Of a DNA stretch of 6,999 nt, positions 1 through 5,830 are shown piece by piece. Source of the DNA: an uncultured Collinsella sp. Lineage in GTDB: Bacteria; Actinomycetota; Coriobacteriia; Coriobacteriales; Coriobacteriaceae. Both the position numbers and the translations under genes were made by a program. Each line of letters starts with the position of its first letter. Within the stretch, counting starts at the first letter, position 1. The notes beneath the pieces were generated by a model. It made no database searches. It was not told where the DNA came from and worked only from the letters and a program-made list of their open reading frames with translations. The stretch is from positions 1-6,999 of the forward strand of contig CAAENO010000134.1 of NCBI GenBank assembly GCA_900757385.1. The letters run 5' to 3'.

Positions 1-968
1 AGGTTGATCACCATAACGACGACAACGATGAGCGTAACGCCGCCCATAACGATGGGCCAGTCGCGCATGCTAATGGCGCGGTAGACCTCAGAGCCGATAC
101 CGGGCCAGTTAAAGACCGTCTCGGTCAGGATGGCGCCCGAAAGCATGCCGCCGAAGTCGACACCAATATAGGTAACAACGGGGATGAGTGCATTCTTAAG
201 CGCATGCTTGACGATGATCGCGCGATTGGAGAGACCCTTGGCCTTTGCCGTGCGGATGTAATCCTGATTCATGACGTCGAGTAGCTGCGAGCGCATGATG
301 CGGGCAGCATAGGCGGTCGAAACCGAAGCCAGCGTGATGGTCGGAAGCACATAGTGCATCCAATCCTGATACTGAGAGCTGGAGCCGCCGGCACCCGAAA
401 TCGGCATGGAGAAAGCGCCGCCGGTGGCATCCTTAAGGATGACGCCAAAGAACAGCTGCAGCAGCATGCCGAGCCAGAAGGCAGGAACAGCAACGAGGAT
501 CGACGTGGTGAGCGTTACCAAAATATCCCAGAAGGAATAGCGCTTTACCGCCGAAATGATACCCGCACCGATACCCATGATTGCCTCGAGCACAATGGCG
601 CACGCGGCGAGTTTAACCGTATACGGATACTTCTGGGCAAAGATTTCCGCAACCGGCAGCTTGCGCTGATACGAATTGCCCAGATCGCCATGAAGCAGAC
701 CATTCATGTAATTCAAGTATTGGTCCACAAGCGACGTTGGAACGGGATCGCCGTTCTCGTCAAGGATCGCGTTGCCGTCCTCGTCCGCCTGGACCAGGTG
801 ATAGCGCACGCGAAGTTGAAGCTCTACCTCGGGGGACAGAGCCTTGTCTCCACCGATCAGCTTGATCGGGTCTCCCGGCACAATATTCTGGAGGGCGAAC
901 AGAATCAACGTAACGCCCAAAAATACCGGGATGAACTGAAGCACACGTTTAACGATGTACTTACCCAT
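1..968 (-). CDS. oppB: Oligopeptide ABC transporter permease OppB (3' end cut by window edge)
   Basis: This is a membrane subunit of a peptide/nickel-type ABC importer. With OppC it forms the channel through which peptides delivered by the lipoprotein OppA cross the cytoplasmic membrane. I translated 322 codons from ATG at 968 to the window edge with no stop. TM1 lies near residues 9-30. The motif HGDLGNS is at 93-99, and further membrane segments are near 118-140, 148-176, 206-222, 262-284 and 306 onward. The permease EAA loop that contacts the ATPase is at about 239-264 (RTAKAKGL through HALKNALIP). The ending ETVFNWPGIG (283-292) is typical of OppB/DppB. Family members usually end about 15-25 residues further on, so nearly the whole protein is visible. 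The start is supported by an AGGGGAG ribosome site 4-5 bases upstream. Compared with E. coli OppB from memory, residues about 59-79 are an acidic insertion in the first external loop. Codon use is more mixed than in oppA (AAA lysines at residues 7 and 119). The protein could belong to a dipeptide (Dpp) rather than oligopeptide system, because the substrate cannot be read from sequence. Confidence 0.93.
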   Translation of the reverse strand, partial: MGKYIVKRVLQFIPVFLGVTLILFALQNIVPGDPIKLIGGDKALSPEVELQLRVRYHLVQADEDGNAILDENGDPVPTSLVDQYLNYMNGLLHGDLGNSYQRKLPVAEIFAQKYPYTVKLAACAIVLEAIMGIGAGIISAVKRYSFWDILVTLTTSILVAVPAFWLGMLLQLFFGVILKDATGGAFSMPISGAGGSSSQYQDWMHYVLPTITLASVSTAYAARIMRSQLLDVMNQDYIRTAKAKGLSNRAIIVKHALKNALIPVVTYIGVDFGGMLSGAILTETVFNWPGIGSEVYRAISMRDWPIVMGGVTLIVVVVMVIN

Positions 969-977
969 ACCACTCCC
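969..977 (-). promoter_or_regulatory. oppB ribosome binding site
   Basis: Reading the minus strand, AGGGGAG is followed by TGGT and then the oppB ATG at 968. This is a good Shine-Dalgarno sequence at slightly short spacing and it fixes the oppB start. A CCCT just upstream (about 984-987) could pair weakly with it. Confidence 0.75.
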
Positions 978-998
978 CTATCTAGGGATTAACCTAAA

Positions 999-1028
999 TG
1001 GGATGCCGATCGCCAGACCGGCATCCCA
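999..1028 (-). terminator. Perfect intercistronic stem-loop between oppA and oppB (attenuator or mRNA-stabilising hairpin)
   Basis: On the minus strand TGGGATGCCG and CGGCATCCCA form a perfect 10-bp stem around a 10-base loop. The 3' flank is only ATTTAGG, so it is a weak candidate for full termination. Its position 3' of oppA and about 30 bases before the oppB start suggests partial termination, or protection of the oppA message from 3' exonucleases. That would give more OppA than OppB. The hairpin is seen directly; its function is inferred. Confidence 0.6.
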
Positions 1029-1077
1029 AAATTACCATCAGCCAGTTTACCCCAGGTTAGGGAGAACTGTATGTTTC

Positions 1078-1111
1078 CCATGAGGTCTACGTAAATACTT
1101 GACCCTCATGG
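1078..1111 (-). other. Imperfect stem-loop just after the oppA stop codon
   Basis: The minus strand carries CCATGAGGGTC and GACCTCATGG separated by 13 bases. They pair over 10 bp with one bulged G. No T tract follows, so it is not a typical intrinsic terminator. It sits 14 bases beyond the oppA stop codon and precedes the perfect hairpin at 999-1028, so the oppA message would end in two tandem structures. Confidence 0.45.
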
Positions 1112-1125
1112 AAGCTGCAAAACTC

Positions 1126-2802
1126 TTAGGCGAGCTCAGCGGTACCCAGATCGGCGTGCTTCTGCGGATCGACATAGAGGTACTTGACGCGATCGGAGCC
1201 GACGATGGTGTGCGTGTAGAACATCACCGGGATAACCGGGCAGTCAGCGGCGACCATAGCGTCAGCCTCCTGCATCTTGGCGATGCGCTCGTCGTCGTCA
1301 ACCGTGGCACGGGCCTCATCGACCTTGGCATCGAACTCGGGGTTGTTGTAACCAGAGCGGTTGTCGCCACCGAGGGAGTCGGAGTGGAACAGCGGGTACA
1401 GGAAGTTGTCCATGATCGGGTAATCGGCGATCCAGCCCAGACGGCCGAACTGATAGTTGAAGTTCTGATACTGCTCGAGCAGGGCAGACCACTCGGGAGT
1501 ATCGGAGACGGCGGTGACGCCCACCTTGGCGAGGTCGCCGATGATGGACTCCATGATCTCCTTGTGGCCACCGTCCTGGTTGTAGGACAGGGTCACATTG
1601 ATGCCACGATCGCCGTTAGCGCCAGCGGGAGCGACCTTGTCGAGGTACTCGTTAGCCTTGTCGACGTCATAGGCGCAGAACTCCCATGCGCCCTCCTTGT
1701 AGCCGGCAATTCCCGGAGGAACGATGCCGTCAGCGGGGGTACGGGTGCCCTTGAAGATGGTCTTGCAGATGGCCTCACGGTTGATAGCCAGGGAGATGCC
1801 CCTGCGCAGGTCAGCGTTGTTGAACGGCTCGGCCGTGGTGTTGCACGTCAGATAGTACGTGGAAGGCTCGGAGCCGAGCAGCATGCGCTCGCCATCACCC
1901 ATGGTGTAGCCATCCTTGGACTCGCCGCGGTCCTTCTTGGCGGCGTCGATCTGAGCAACGGGAACGTCGCAGACATCGAGGTTGCCGGCCTGGAACTCCT
2001 TGTAAGCGGTCTCCACGTCCTTGATGACCTGGAAGTGGATGCCATCGATCTTGGCCTTGTCGCCATAGTAATCGTCAAACTTCTTGAGGTTGATCTCCTG
2101 ACCATCCTCCCACTTGCCGTCCATCATGAACGGGCCGTTACCGACCGGGGCAAGATAGAAGCTCTTGACATCGGACTCGGCGCACTCGGGAACCGGGGAC
2201 AGAGCCGGGTGAGAGGCGACGAACGGGAAGTCGGCGTAGGCGGAAGTCAGCTTGACGACGAGGGTCTCGTCATCCGGGCAGGTAACGCCGGACAGCTCGG
2301 TAGCATTACCGGCAAGCAGATCGTCATAGCCCTCGACCATGGAAAGGTGGTAGGAGACCTCGGAAGGACCATACTCGGTAGCGATGGCTGACTTAGTGTT
2401 GACCAGGCGCTCCCAGCCGAGCTTGAAGGACTTGGAGGTAACGTCGTCACCGTTGTGGAACTTAGCCTTCTTGATCTTGAAGGTGAACTCGGTGGCGTCG
2501 TCGTTAGCCTCAAAGGACTCGCAAGCCAGCGGAACGATCTCGCCCTTCTCGTTATCGTACTCCGTCAGAGCGTCGAAGAGCTGGTACTCGACCTGAGTGC
2601 CCTGATCCTCCTGGACGTTGTAGGGGTCGATGCAGACCGGGTTGTTAATGTAGAAGTTCAGCGTCGAACCGGAGTCAGATCCGGAAGCGTCGCCGCCCTT
2701 CTTGCCGCACGCGGCAAGAAAAGCCATGGAGCTCGCAGCGAGGGTGCCGCCAACAAAGGCGCGACGACCCATAACGGGCTGGTGGAACATAGAATCAGCC
2801 AT
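1126..2802 (-). CDS. oppA: Oligopeptide-binding lipoprotein OppA (SBP_bac_5 family)
   Basis: This is the extracytoplasmic solute-binding protein of a peptide ABC importer. It is anchored to the outer face of the membrane and delivers peptides to the OppB/OppC channel. From ATG at 2802 it encodes 558 residues, a normal length for the family. The start is chosen because AAGGAGG ends 5 bases before it; the open frame extends upstream to 2847 but without such a site. The N-terminus has GRRAFV (12-17), a hydrophobic stretch, and the lipobox LAAC with Cys32 as the lipidation site, then a short Gly/Ser/Asp linker to about residue 47. Family features include NPVCIDPYN (54-62), an aromatic-rich YQLFDALTEYD (73-83), GNGPF (221-225), LRRGISLAINREAI (332-345) and a C-terminal GWIADYPIMDNFLYPLF (456-472). 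Nine further cysteines follow Cys32. Every lysine codon is AAG, which suggests high expression. oppB follows after two hairpins. Peptide length preference, and roles such as signalling-peptide uptake, cannot be read from the sequence. Confidence 0.94.
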   Translation of the reverse strand: MADSMFHQPVMGRRAFVGGTLAASSMAFLAACGKKGGDASGSDSGSTLNFYINNPVCIDPYNVQEDQGTQVEYQLFDALTEYDNEKGEIVPLACESFEANDDATEFTFKIKKAKFHNGDDVTSKSFKLGWERLVNTKSAIATEYGPSEVSYHLSMVEGYDDLLAGNATELSGVTCPDDETLVVKLTSAYADFPFVASHPALSPVPECAESDVKSFYLAPVGNGPFMMDGKWEDGQEINLKKFDDYYGDKAKIDGIHFQVIKDVETAYKEFQAGNLDVCDVPVAQIDAAKKDRGESKDGYTMGDGERMLLGSEPSTYYLTCNTTAEPFNNADLRRGISLAINREAICKTIFKGTRTPADGIVPPGIAGYKEGAWEFCAYDVDKANEYLDKVAPAGANGDRGINVTLSYNQDGGHKEIMESIIGDLAKVGVTAVSDTPEWSALLEQYQNFNYQFGRLGWIADYPIMDNFLYPLFHSDSLGGDNRSGYNNPEFDAKVDEARATVDDDERIAKMQEADAMVAADCPVIPVMFYTHTIVGSDRVKYLYVDPQKHADLGTAELA

Positions 2803-2814
2803 GCCATCCTCCTT
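2803..2814 (-). promoter_or_regulatory. oppA ribosome binding site
   Basis: The minus strand reads AAGGAGG (2814-2808), then ATGGC, then the ATG at 2802. This near-perfect Shine-Dalgarno sequence decides the start. The ATG inside the spacer at 2807 is out of frame, and the upstream in-frame start at 2847 has no comparable site. Confidence 0.85.
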
Positions 2815-3034
2815 ATGAGATAGGACAAAGTGAATTCGGCCGGGCAACGTCGAGACAGCCCGTTCGAACCATTCAAACGCGGTCCGCCGTTATGGCTGGT
2901 TATGCAGTGCGGACCAACGTTTCGCAATACAGTAGCGCATTTTATGCACAATTTGGCGCTGATTCCGGTTAACGGTCGAGAATTTCTTTAGTTGGGCGAA
3001 GTATGTGGGGATATTTTGACCCTGTTACAAGTCT
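2815..3034 (-). promoter_or_regulatory. oppA leader and presumed promoter region, with several inverted repeats
   Basis: These roughly 220 bases between the secG terminator and the oppA ribosome site hold no credible gene. No promoter is clear. Weak candidates are TTTACA followed after 17 bases by AAATAT, overlapping the secG terminator tail, and a TAAAAT hexamer around 2940-2945 preceded by TGCA but with no good -35. Inverted repeats seen are: GGTCCGC/GCGGACC (2881-2887 with 2909-2915); CGTTCGAA-CCA-TTCAAACG (2861-2879, one mismatch), which contains the palindrome GTTCGAAC; AGCGC/GCGCT (2934-2938 with 2956-2960); and GCGCAT-TTT-ATGCAC (2935-2949, one mismatch). Because a terminator separates secG from oppA, oppA very likely has its own promoter here. 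I do not recognise a known riboswitch or T-box. Confidence 0.4.
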
Positions 3035-3070
3035 GTAAACAAAAAGGGTCCCGCACTTACGGAACCCTTT
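3035..3070 (-). terminator. Rho-independent terminator of secG
   Basis: On the minus strand AAAGGGTTCC and GGGACCCTTT pair over 10 bp with one G-T pair. The loop is 8 bases (GTAAGTGC), and TTTTTGTTTAC follows. The T-rich tail exists only on this strand, so the terminator acts on transcripts coming from secG. It starts about 23 bases after the secG stop and separates the secG transcript from oppA. Confidence 0.88.
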
Positions 3071-3093
3071 ACAAGCATATGTACGGCTCGTGC

Positions 3094-3348
3094 TTAGTAG
3101 CCCACGATGCCCTGCGGGAAGAAGAACATGCACAGCACAACGCACACGGCAAACACGACAGCCATGATAACGGTCAGGCGGTCAAGGTTCTGCTCCATAA
3201 CGCCCGTGGCAGAGGTGGAGTTATACAGAGAACTGGCGATCATATCCGAAACGCCGGTACCCTTACCGGAGTGCATCAGGACGAGAATCGTCAGCGCCAC
3301 GGCGGAGACAGCCCAAACAACAAACAGAAGAATCTGGAACGGACCCAT
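3094..3348 (-). CDS. secG: Protein translocase subunit SecG
   Basis: SecG is the small auxiliary subunit of the SecYEG channel in the cytoplasmic membrane. It helps SecA-driven export of unfolded proteins. The 84-residue product has the family's usual layout. TM1 is at about residues 4-25, then comes a conserved loop with LMHSGKGTG (24-32) and a Ser/Gly-rich stretch ending NLDRLT (54-59). TM2 is at about 58-78, with a very short tail. The start at 3348 is supported by AAGGAG seven bases upstream. The gene lies after the glycolytic cluster, an arrangement known from other Gram-positive bacteria where secG follows glycolysis genes. It has its own terminator at 3035-3070. A hairpin with a short T tract separates it from gpmI, so it may be transcribed alone, by read-through from glycolysis, or both. 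The identification rests on length, topology and the loop motif. Confidence 0.92.
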   Translation of the reverse strand: MGPFQILLFVVWAVSAVALTILVLMHSGKGTGVSDMIASSLYNSTSATGVMEQNLDRLTVIMAVVFAVCVVLCMFFFPQGIVGY

Positions 3349-3362
3349 AGATAAGCTCCTTA
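3349..3362 (-). promoter_or_regulatory. secG ribosome binding site
   Basis: The minus strand has AAGGAG, then CTTATCT, then the ATG at 3348. This is a strong Shine-Dalgarno sequence at ideal spacing and it supports independent translation of secG. Confidence 0.8.
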
Positions 3363-3440
3363 ATAGAACAATTCAAACTCCAGTACTGTACCACAACCCC
3401 CAGTACTCCCCCGCCTGCCATTTGAGGACAGGCAGAAATA
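3363..3440 (-). promoter_or_regulatory. secG upstream region with a duplicated CCAGTACT element
   Basis: This gap between the gpmI terminator and the secG ribosome site holds no gene. CCAGTACT occurs twice on the plus strand, at 3380-3387 and 3400-3407, exactly 20 bases apart. The core AGTACT is palindromic, so the pair also reads as an inverted repeat. A weaker hairpin (GCCTG/CAGGC, 3413-3417 with 3429-3433) lies further upstream. I found no convincing -35/-10 pair. The spacing of about two helical turns would suit a dimeric regulator binding twice, but that is inference. Confidence 0.35.
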
Positions 3441-3478
3441 GCGCAAAAGGGGGTTGTCCGAATGTGGACAACCCCCTT
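3441..3478 (-). terminator. Likely rho-independent terminator of the pgk-tpiA-gpmI operon
   Basis: AAGGGGGTTGTCC and GGACAACCCCCTT form a perfect 13-bp stem around a 6-base loop on the minus strand, followed by TTGCGC. Counting the stem end, the T tract is only four residues long, so termination may be incomplete and some read-through into secG is plausible. It begins 26 bases after the gpmI stop codon. Confidence 0.75.
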
Positions 3479-3480
3479 GC

Positions 3481-3503
3481 TAGAAAACGTTTGTTGTTTT
3501 CTA
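3481..3503 (-). repeat. AT-rich hairpin immediately after the gpmI stop codon
   Basis: TAGAAAAC and GTTTTCTA form a perfect 8-bp inverted repeat around a 7-base loop. It begins at the base after the gpmI TAA. It stands directly before the strong GC-rich hairpin, so the gpmI message ends in two consecutive stem-loops. It is too AT-rich to terminate by itself. A protective or protein-binding role is possible. Confidence 0.5.
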
Positions 3504-5057
3504 TTAGGCCTCGGTGGCGAGTACGCGACCCGTCATCTCGGCGGAAGGCTCAATGCCAGCCATGGTGAGCATGGTCGGAGCGATATCGGAAAGACGGCCG
3601 TCCTCAATACCGGTGAGCTGCGCCTTCTCATCAACGATGATGAACGGCACGCGGTTGGTGGTGTGAGCCGTAAACGGATGCTTGGAACCGTCGGAAGCAA
3701 CGTCAAACATGTGGTCGGCGTTGCCGTGGTCGGCGGTGATCAGCGCAAAGCCACCCTTGGCGAGAATCGCTGGGACAACCTTGGACAAGGCATCGTCAAC
3801 AGCCTCGACGGCCTTAACGGCGGCGTCGAAGACACCGGTGTGACCAACCATGTCGCAGTTCGCGAAGTTCACGATGTAGAAATCAGCGCGATCCTCGTTG
3901 ATAGCGGCGACAAGCTTCTCGGTAACCTCGGGAGCGCTCATCTCGGGCTGCAGATCGTAGGTAGCAACCTTGGGGGAAGCGACGAGCACGCGCTCCTCGC
4001 CCTCCTTGGGCTCCTCGATGCCGCCGTTGAGGAAGAACGTCACATGGGCGTACTTCTCGGTCTCGGCGGTGTGCAGCTGCTTCAGGCCATTGGCGGCGAT
4101 AACGTCGGCCAAAACGTTCTCGGGGAACGTCTTGGGGAAGGCGACCTCGACGTCAAACGTCGGATCGTACTCGGTCATCGTCACAAAGTGCGAAAGCTTA
4201 ATCTGCTCGCGCTCAAAGCCGTCGAACTCCTTGTCCGTGAACACGCGGGTCATCTGACGAGCGCGGTCGGGACGGAAGTTGAAGAAGATGGCCGCGTCGC
4301 CCTCGTGAATGCCCTCGTTGTGGGCAGCGAAGGGCTCGACGAACTCGTCGCCGCGCGGATCCTTCTCGTAGTAGGCCTTGATACCGGCAACGGGGTCGGT
4401 ATCGGCATCGGACGCGTTGACCATGACGTCGTAGGCACGCTGGATGCGCTCCCAGCGGTTGTCGCGGTCCATGGCCCAATAGCGGCCCGAAACGGTGGCA
4501 ACGCGAGCGTCGCAACCGGTCTCCTCGGAGATCTTAGCCAGGAAAGCGCAGAACTCGCTCATGTAGCCGGCACCGGACTGCGGGTCGACGTCGCGGCCAT
4601 CCATGAAGGCGTGGACGCGAACGGTCTTGACGCCATGCTGGGCAGCCATCTTGACCAGAGCCTCGACGTGGTTCATGTGAGAATGAACACCGCCAGGGCT
4701 CATAAGGCCCATGAGGTGCAGGGTCTTGCCTTCGGCCTTGACGTCGTCCATAGCCTTGACGAAGACCTCGTTCTTGGCGATGGAGCCGTCCTTGATGGCG
4801 TTGTTGATGCGCGAAAGCTCCTGGAACACGATGCGGCCGGCACCGATGTTGAGGTGACCCACCTCGGAGTTGCCCATCTGGCCGTCGGGAAGGCCCACGT
4901 CCTCGCCCGAAGCACCGAGCGTGGTGTGAGGATACTTCTCGTACAGGCTATCAAGGAAGGGCGTCTTGGCAGCGGCGACGGCGTTCTCGCCATCGGCCGG
5001 AGCCAGGCCACAACCGTCCATGATGATCAGAAGTGCAGGAAGATGACGCTGTGCCAT
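3504..5057 (-). CDS. gpmI: 2,3-bisphosphoglycerate-independent phosphoglycerate mutase (iPGM)
   Basis: This cytosolic enzyme interconverts 3-phosphoglycerate and 2-phosphoglycerate in lower glycolysis and gluconeogenesis. It uses a phosphoserine intermediate and two metal ions, usually Mn. The 517 residues match the usual family length. The alkaline-phosphatase-type metal and catalytic residues appear in order: Asp14 in IIMDG, the phosphorylated Ser64 in MGNSEVGH, His125 in GGVHSH, Asp156 in MDGRDVD, Arg192 in GRYWAMDRD, Arg262 and Arg265 in NFRPDRAR, Lys335 in ETEKYAHVTFF, Asp402 and His406 in CDMVGHTG, Asp443-His444 in TADHGNADH, and His465 in AHTTNR. No key residue is missing. The ATG at 5057 lies 5 bases after the tpiA stop. 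The only ribosome site is a close AGGA that overlaps that stop, so translation is probably coupled to tpiA. It is unrelated in fold to the cofactor-dependent GpmA. Enolase, the next enzyme, is not in the window. Confidence 0.97.
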   Translation of the reverse strand: MAQRHLPALLIIMDGCGLAPADGENAVAAAKTPFLDSLYEKYPHTTLGASGEDVGLPDGQMGNSEVGHLNIGAGRIVFQELSRINNAIKDGSIAKNEVFVKAMDDVKAEGKTLHLMGLMSPGGVHSHMNHVEALVKMAAQHGVKTVRVHAFMDGRDVDPQSGAGYMSEFCAFLAKISEETGCDARVATVSGRYWAMDRDNRWERIQRAYDVMVNASDADTDPVAGIKAYYEKDPRGDEFVEPFAAHNEGIHEGDAAIFFNFRPDRARQMTRVFTDKEFDGFEREQIKLSHFVTMTEYDPTFDVEVAFPKTFPENVLADVIAANGLKQLHTAETEKYAHVTFFLNGGIEEPKEGEERVLVASPKVATYDLQPEMSAPEVTEKLVAAINEDRADFYIVNFANCDMVGHTGVFDAAVKAVEAVDDALSKVVPAILAKGGFALITADHGNADHMFDVASDGSKHPFTAHTTNRVPFIIVDEKAQLTGIEDGRLSDIAPTMLTMAGIEPSAEMTGRVLATEA

Positions 5058-5062
5058 ATGTC

Positions 5063-5830
5063 CTACTCGCCTGCCTTAACGACCATAGAGGCGAAATCGG
5101 CAGCCTTGAGCGAAGCGCCGCCCACGAGGGCGCCGTCAACGTCGGGCTTGGCGACGAGCTCGGCGATGTTGCCGGGCTTAGCGGAACCGCCGTAGAGAAC
5201 GCGGATGCCGTTGGCGAGCTCCTCGCCGAACATCTCCTTGAGGGTCTCACGGATAGCGCCGCAGACCTCCTGAGCGTCCTCGGCGGTAGCGGTCTTGCCG
5301 GTGCCGATAGCCCAGATGGGCTCGTAGGCGACGACGACCTGCTTGGGGCAAGTGATCTCGAGACCCTCGAGACCAGCCTTGACCTGGTTCACGACGTGCT
5401 CGACATAGGTGCCAGCCTCGCGGACCTCGAGGGACTCGCCGCAGCAGAAGACGGGAACAAGACCGGCGGCAACGAGGGCCTTGGCCTTCTTGTTCTGATC
5501 CTCGTCGGTCTCGTGGAAATAGTCGCGACGCTCGGAGTGACCGATGATGCAGTAGGTGCAGCCAGCGGACTTGAGCATGTCGCAAGAGGACTCACCGGTG
5601 AAGGCACCCTTGGCCTCCCAGTACACGTTCTGTGCACCGAGGGCGATGGGGGCAGCCTGAATGCGGTCATGAACCGTGGTGATGTCAATGGTCGGAGGGC
5701 AGACGAGCACCTCGACGCCAGCCGGAACCTCGGGCAGAGCCTGAGCCAGCTCGTCGGCGAGCTTGGCAGCCTCGGCGACGTCGTTGTTCATCTTCCAGTT
5801 ACCAGCGATAAGAAGGGTGCGATTAGGCAT
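5063..5830 (-). CDS. tpiA: Triosephosphate isomerase
   Basis: This enzyme interconverts dihydroxyacetone phosphate and glyceraldehyde 3-phosphate in the cytosol. The 255-residue product has a complete catalytic set: Asn11 and Lys13 in GNWKMN, His98 in IIGHSERR, Glu170 in AYEPIWAIGTGKTA (the base followed by the flexible phosphate-closing loop, about 171-181), LYGGS (212-216) and GALVGGASL (233-241). The start is the ATG at 5830, which gives MPNRTLLIAGNWKMN, the family's usual N-terminus. The frame is open further upstream to 5893, but those extra residues overlap the pgk end and do not resemble the family. A GGAGG about 9 bases upstream can serve as ribosome site. The gene overlaps the last 8 bases of pgk (ATGCCTAA), so coupling is likely. 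It contains eight cysteines, including the adjacent pair 129-130. Codon use suggests high expression. Confidence 0.98.
   Translation of the reverse strand: MPNRTLLIAGNWKMNNDVAEAAKLADELAQALPEVPAGVEVLVCPPTIDITTVHDRIQAAPIALGAQNVYWEAKGAFTGESSCDMLKSAGCTYCIIGHSERRDYFHETDEDQNKKAKALVAAGLVPVFCCGESLEVREAGTYVEHVVNQVKAGLEGLEITCPKQVVVAYEPIWAIGTGKTATAEDAQEVCGAIRETLKEMFGEELANGIRVLYGGSAKPGNIAELVAKPDVDGALVGGASLKAADFASMVVKAGE

Noticed and set aside
354..992. 212-codon open frame on the plus strand
   Set aside because: It is antisense to oppB, which has clear permease motifs, and its translation shows no membrane segments or domain.
1099..2391. 430-codon open frame on the plus strand
   Set aside because: It is antisense to oppA, has no ribosome site or recognisable motif, and shows the same antisense composition artefact.
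2803..2847. Upstream extended start for oppA
   Set aside because: It would place about 15 extra residues before the signal peptide and read through the AAGGAGG ribosome site. The ATG at 2802 is far better placed.
2862..2869. GTTCGAAC as a LexA/SOS box
   Set aside because: The Gram-positive LexA box has GAAC and GTTC separated by four bases in that order. Here the half-sites are in the opposite order and touching, so it does not match.
2815..3034. T-box or known riboswitch in the oppA leader
   Set aside because: I found no T-box consensus, no terminator/antiterminator pair before oppA, and no recognisable aptamer core.
3462..5195. 577-codon open frame on the plus strand
   Set aside because: It lies exactly antisense to gpmI, whose full catalytic motif set is intact. 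The translation is low-complexity, rich in Val, Leu, Gly and Asp, as expected from reading the reverse of GC-rich, strongly biased codons.
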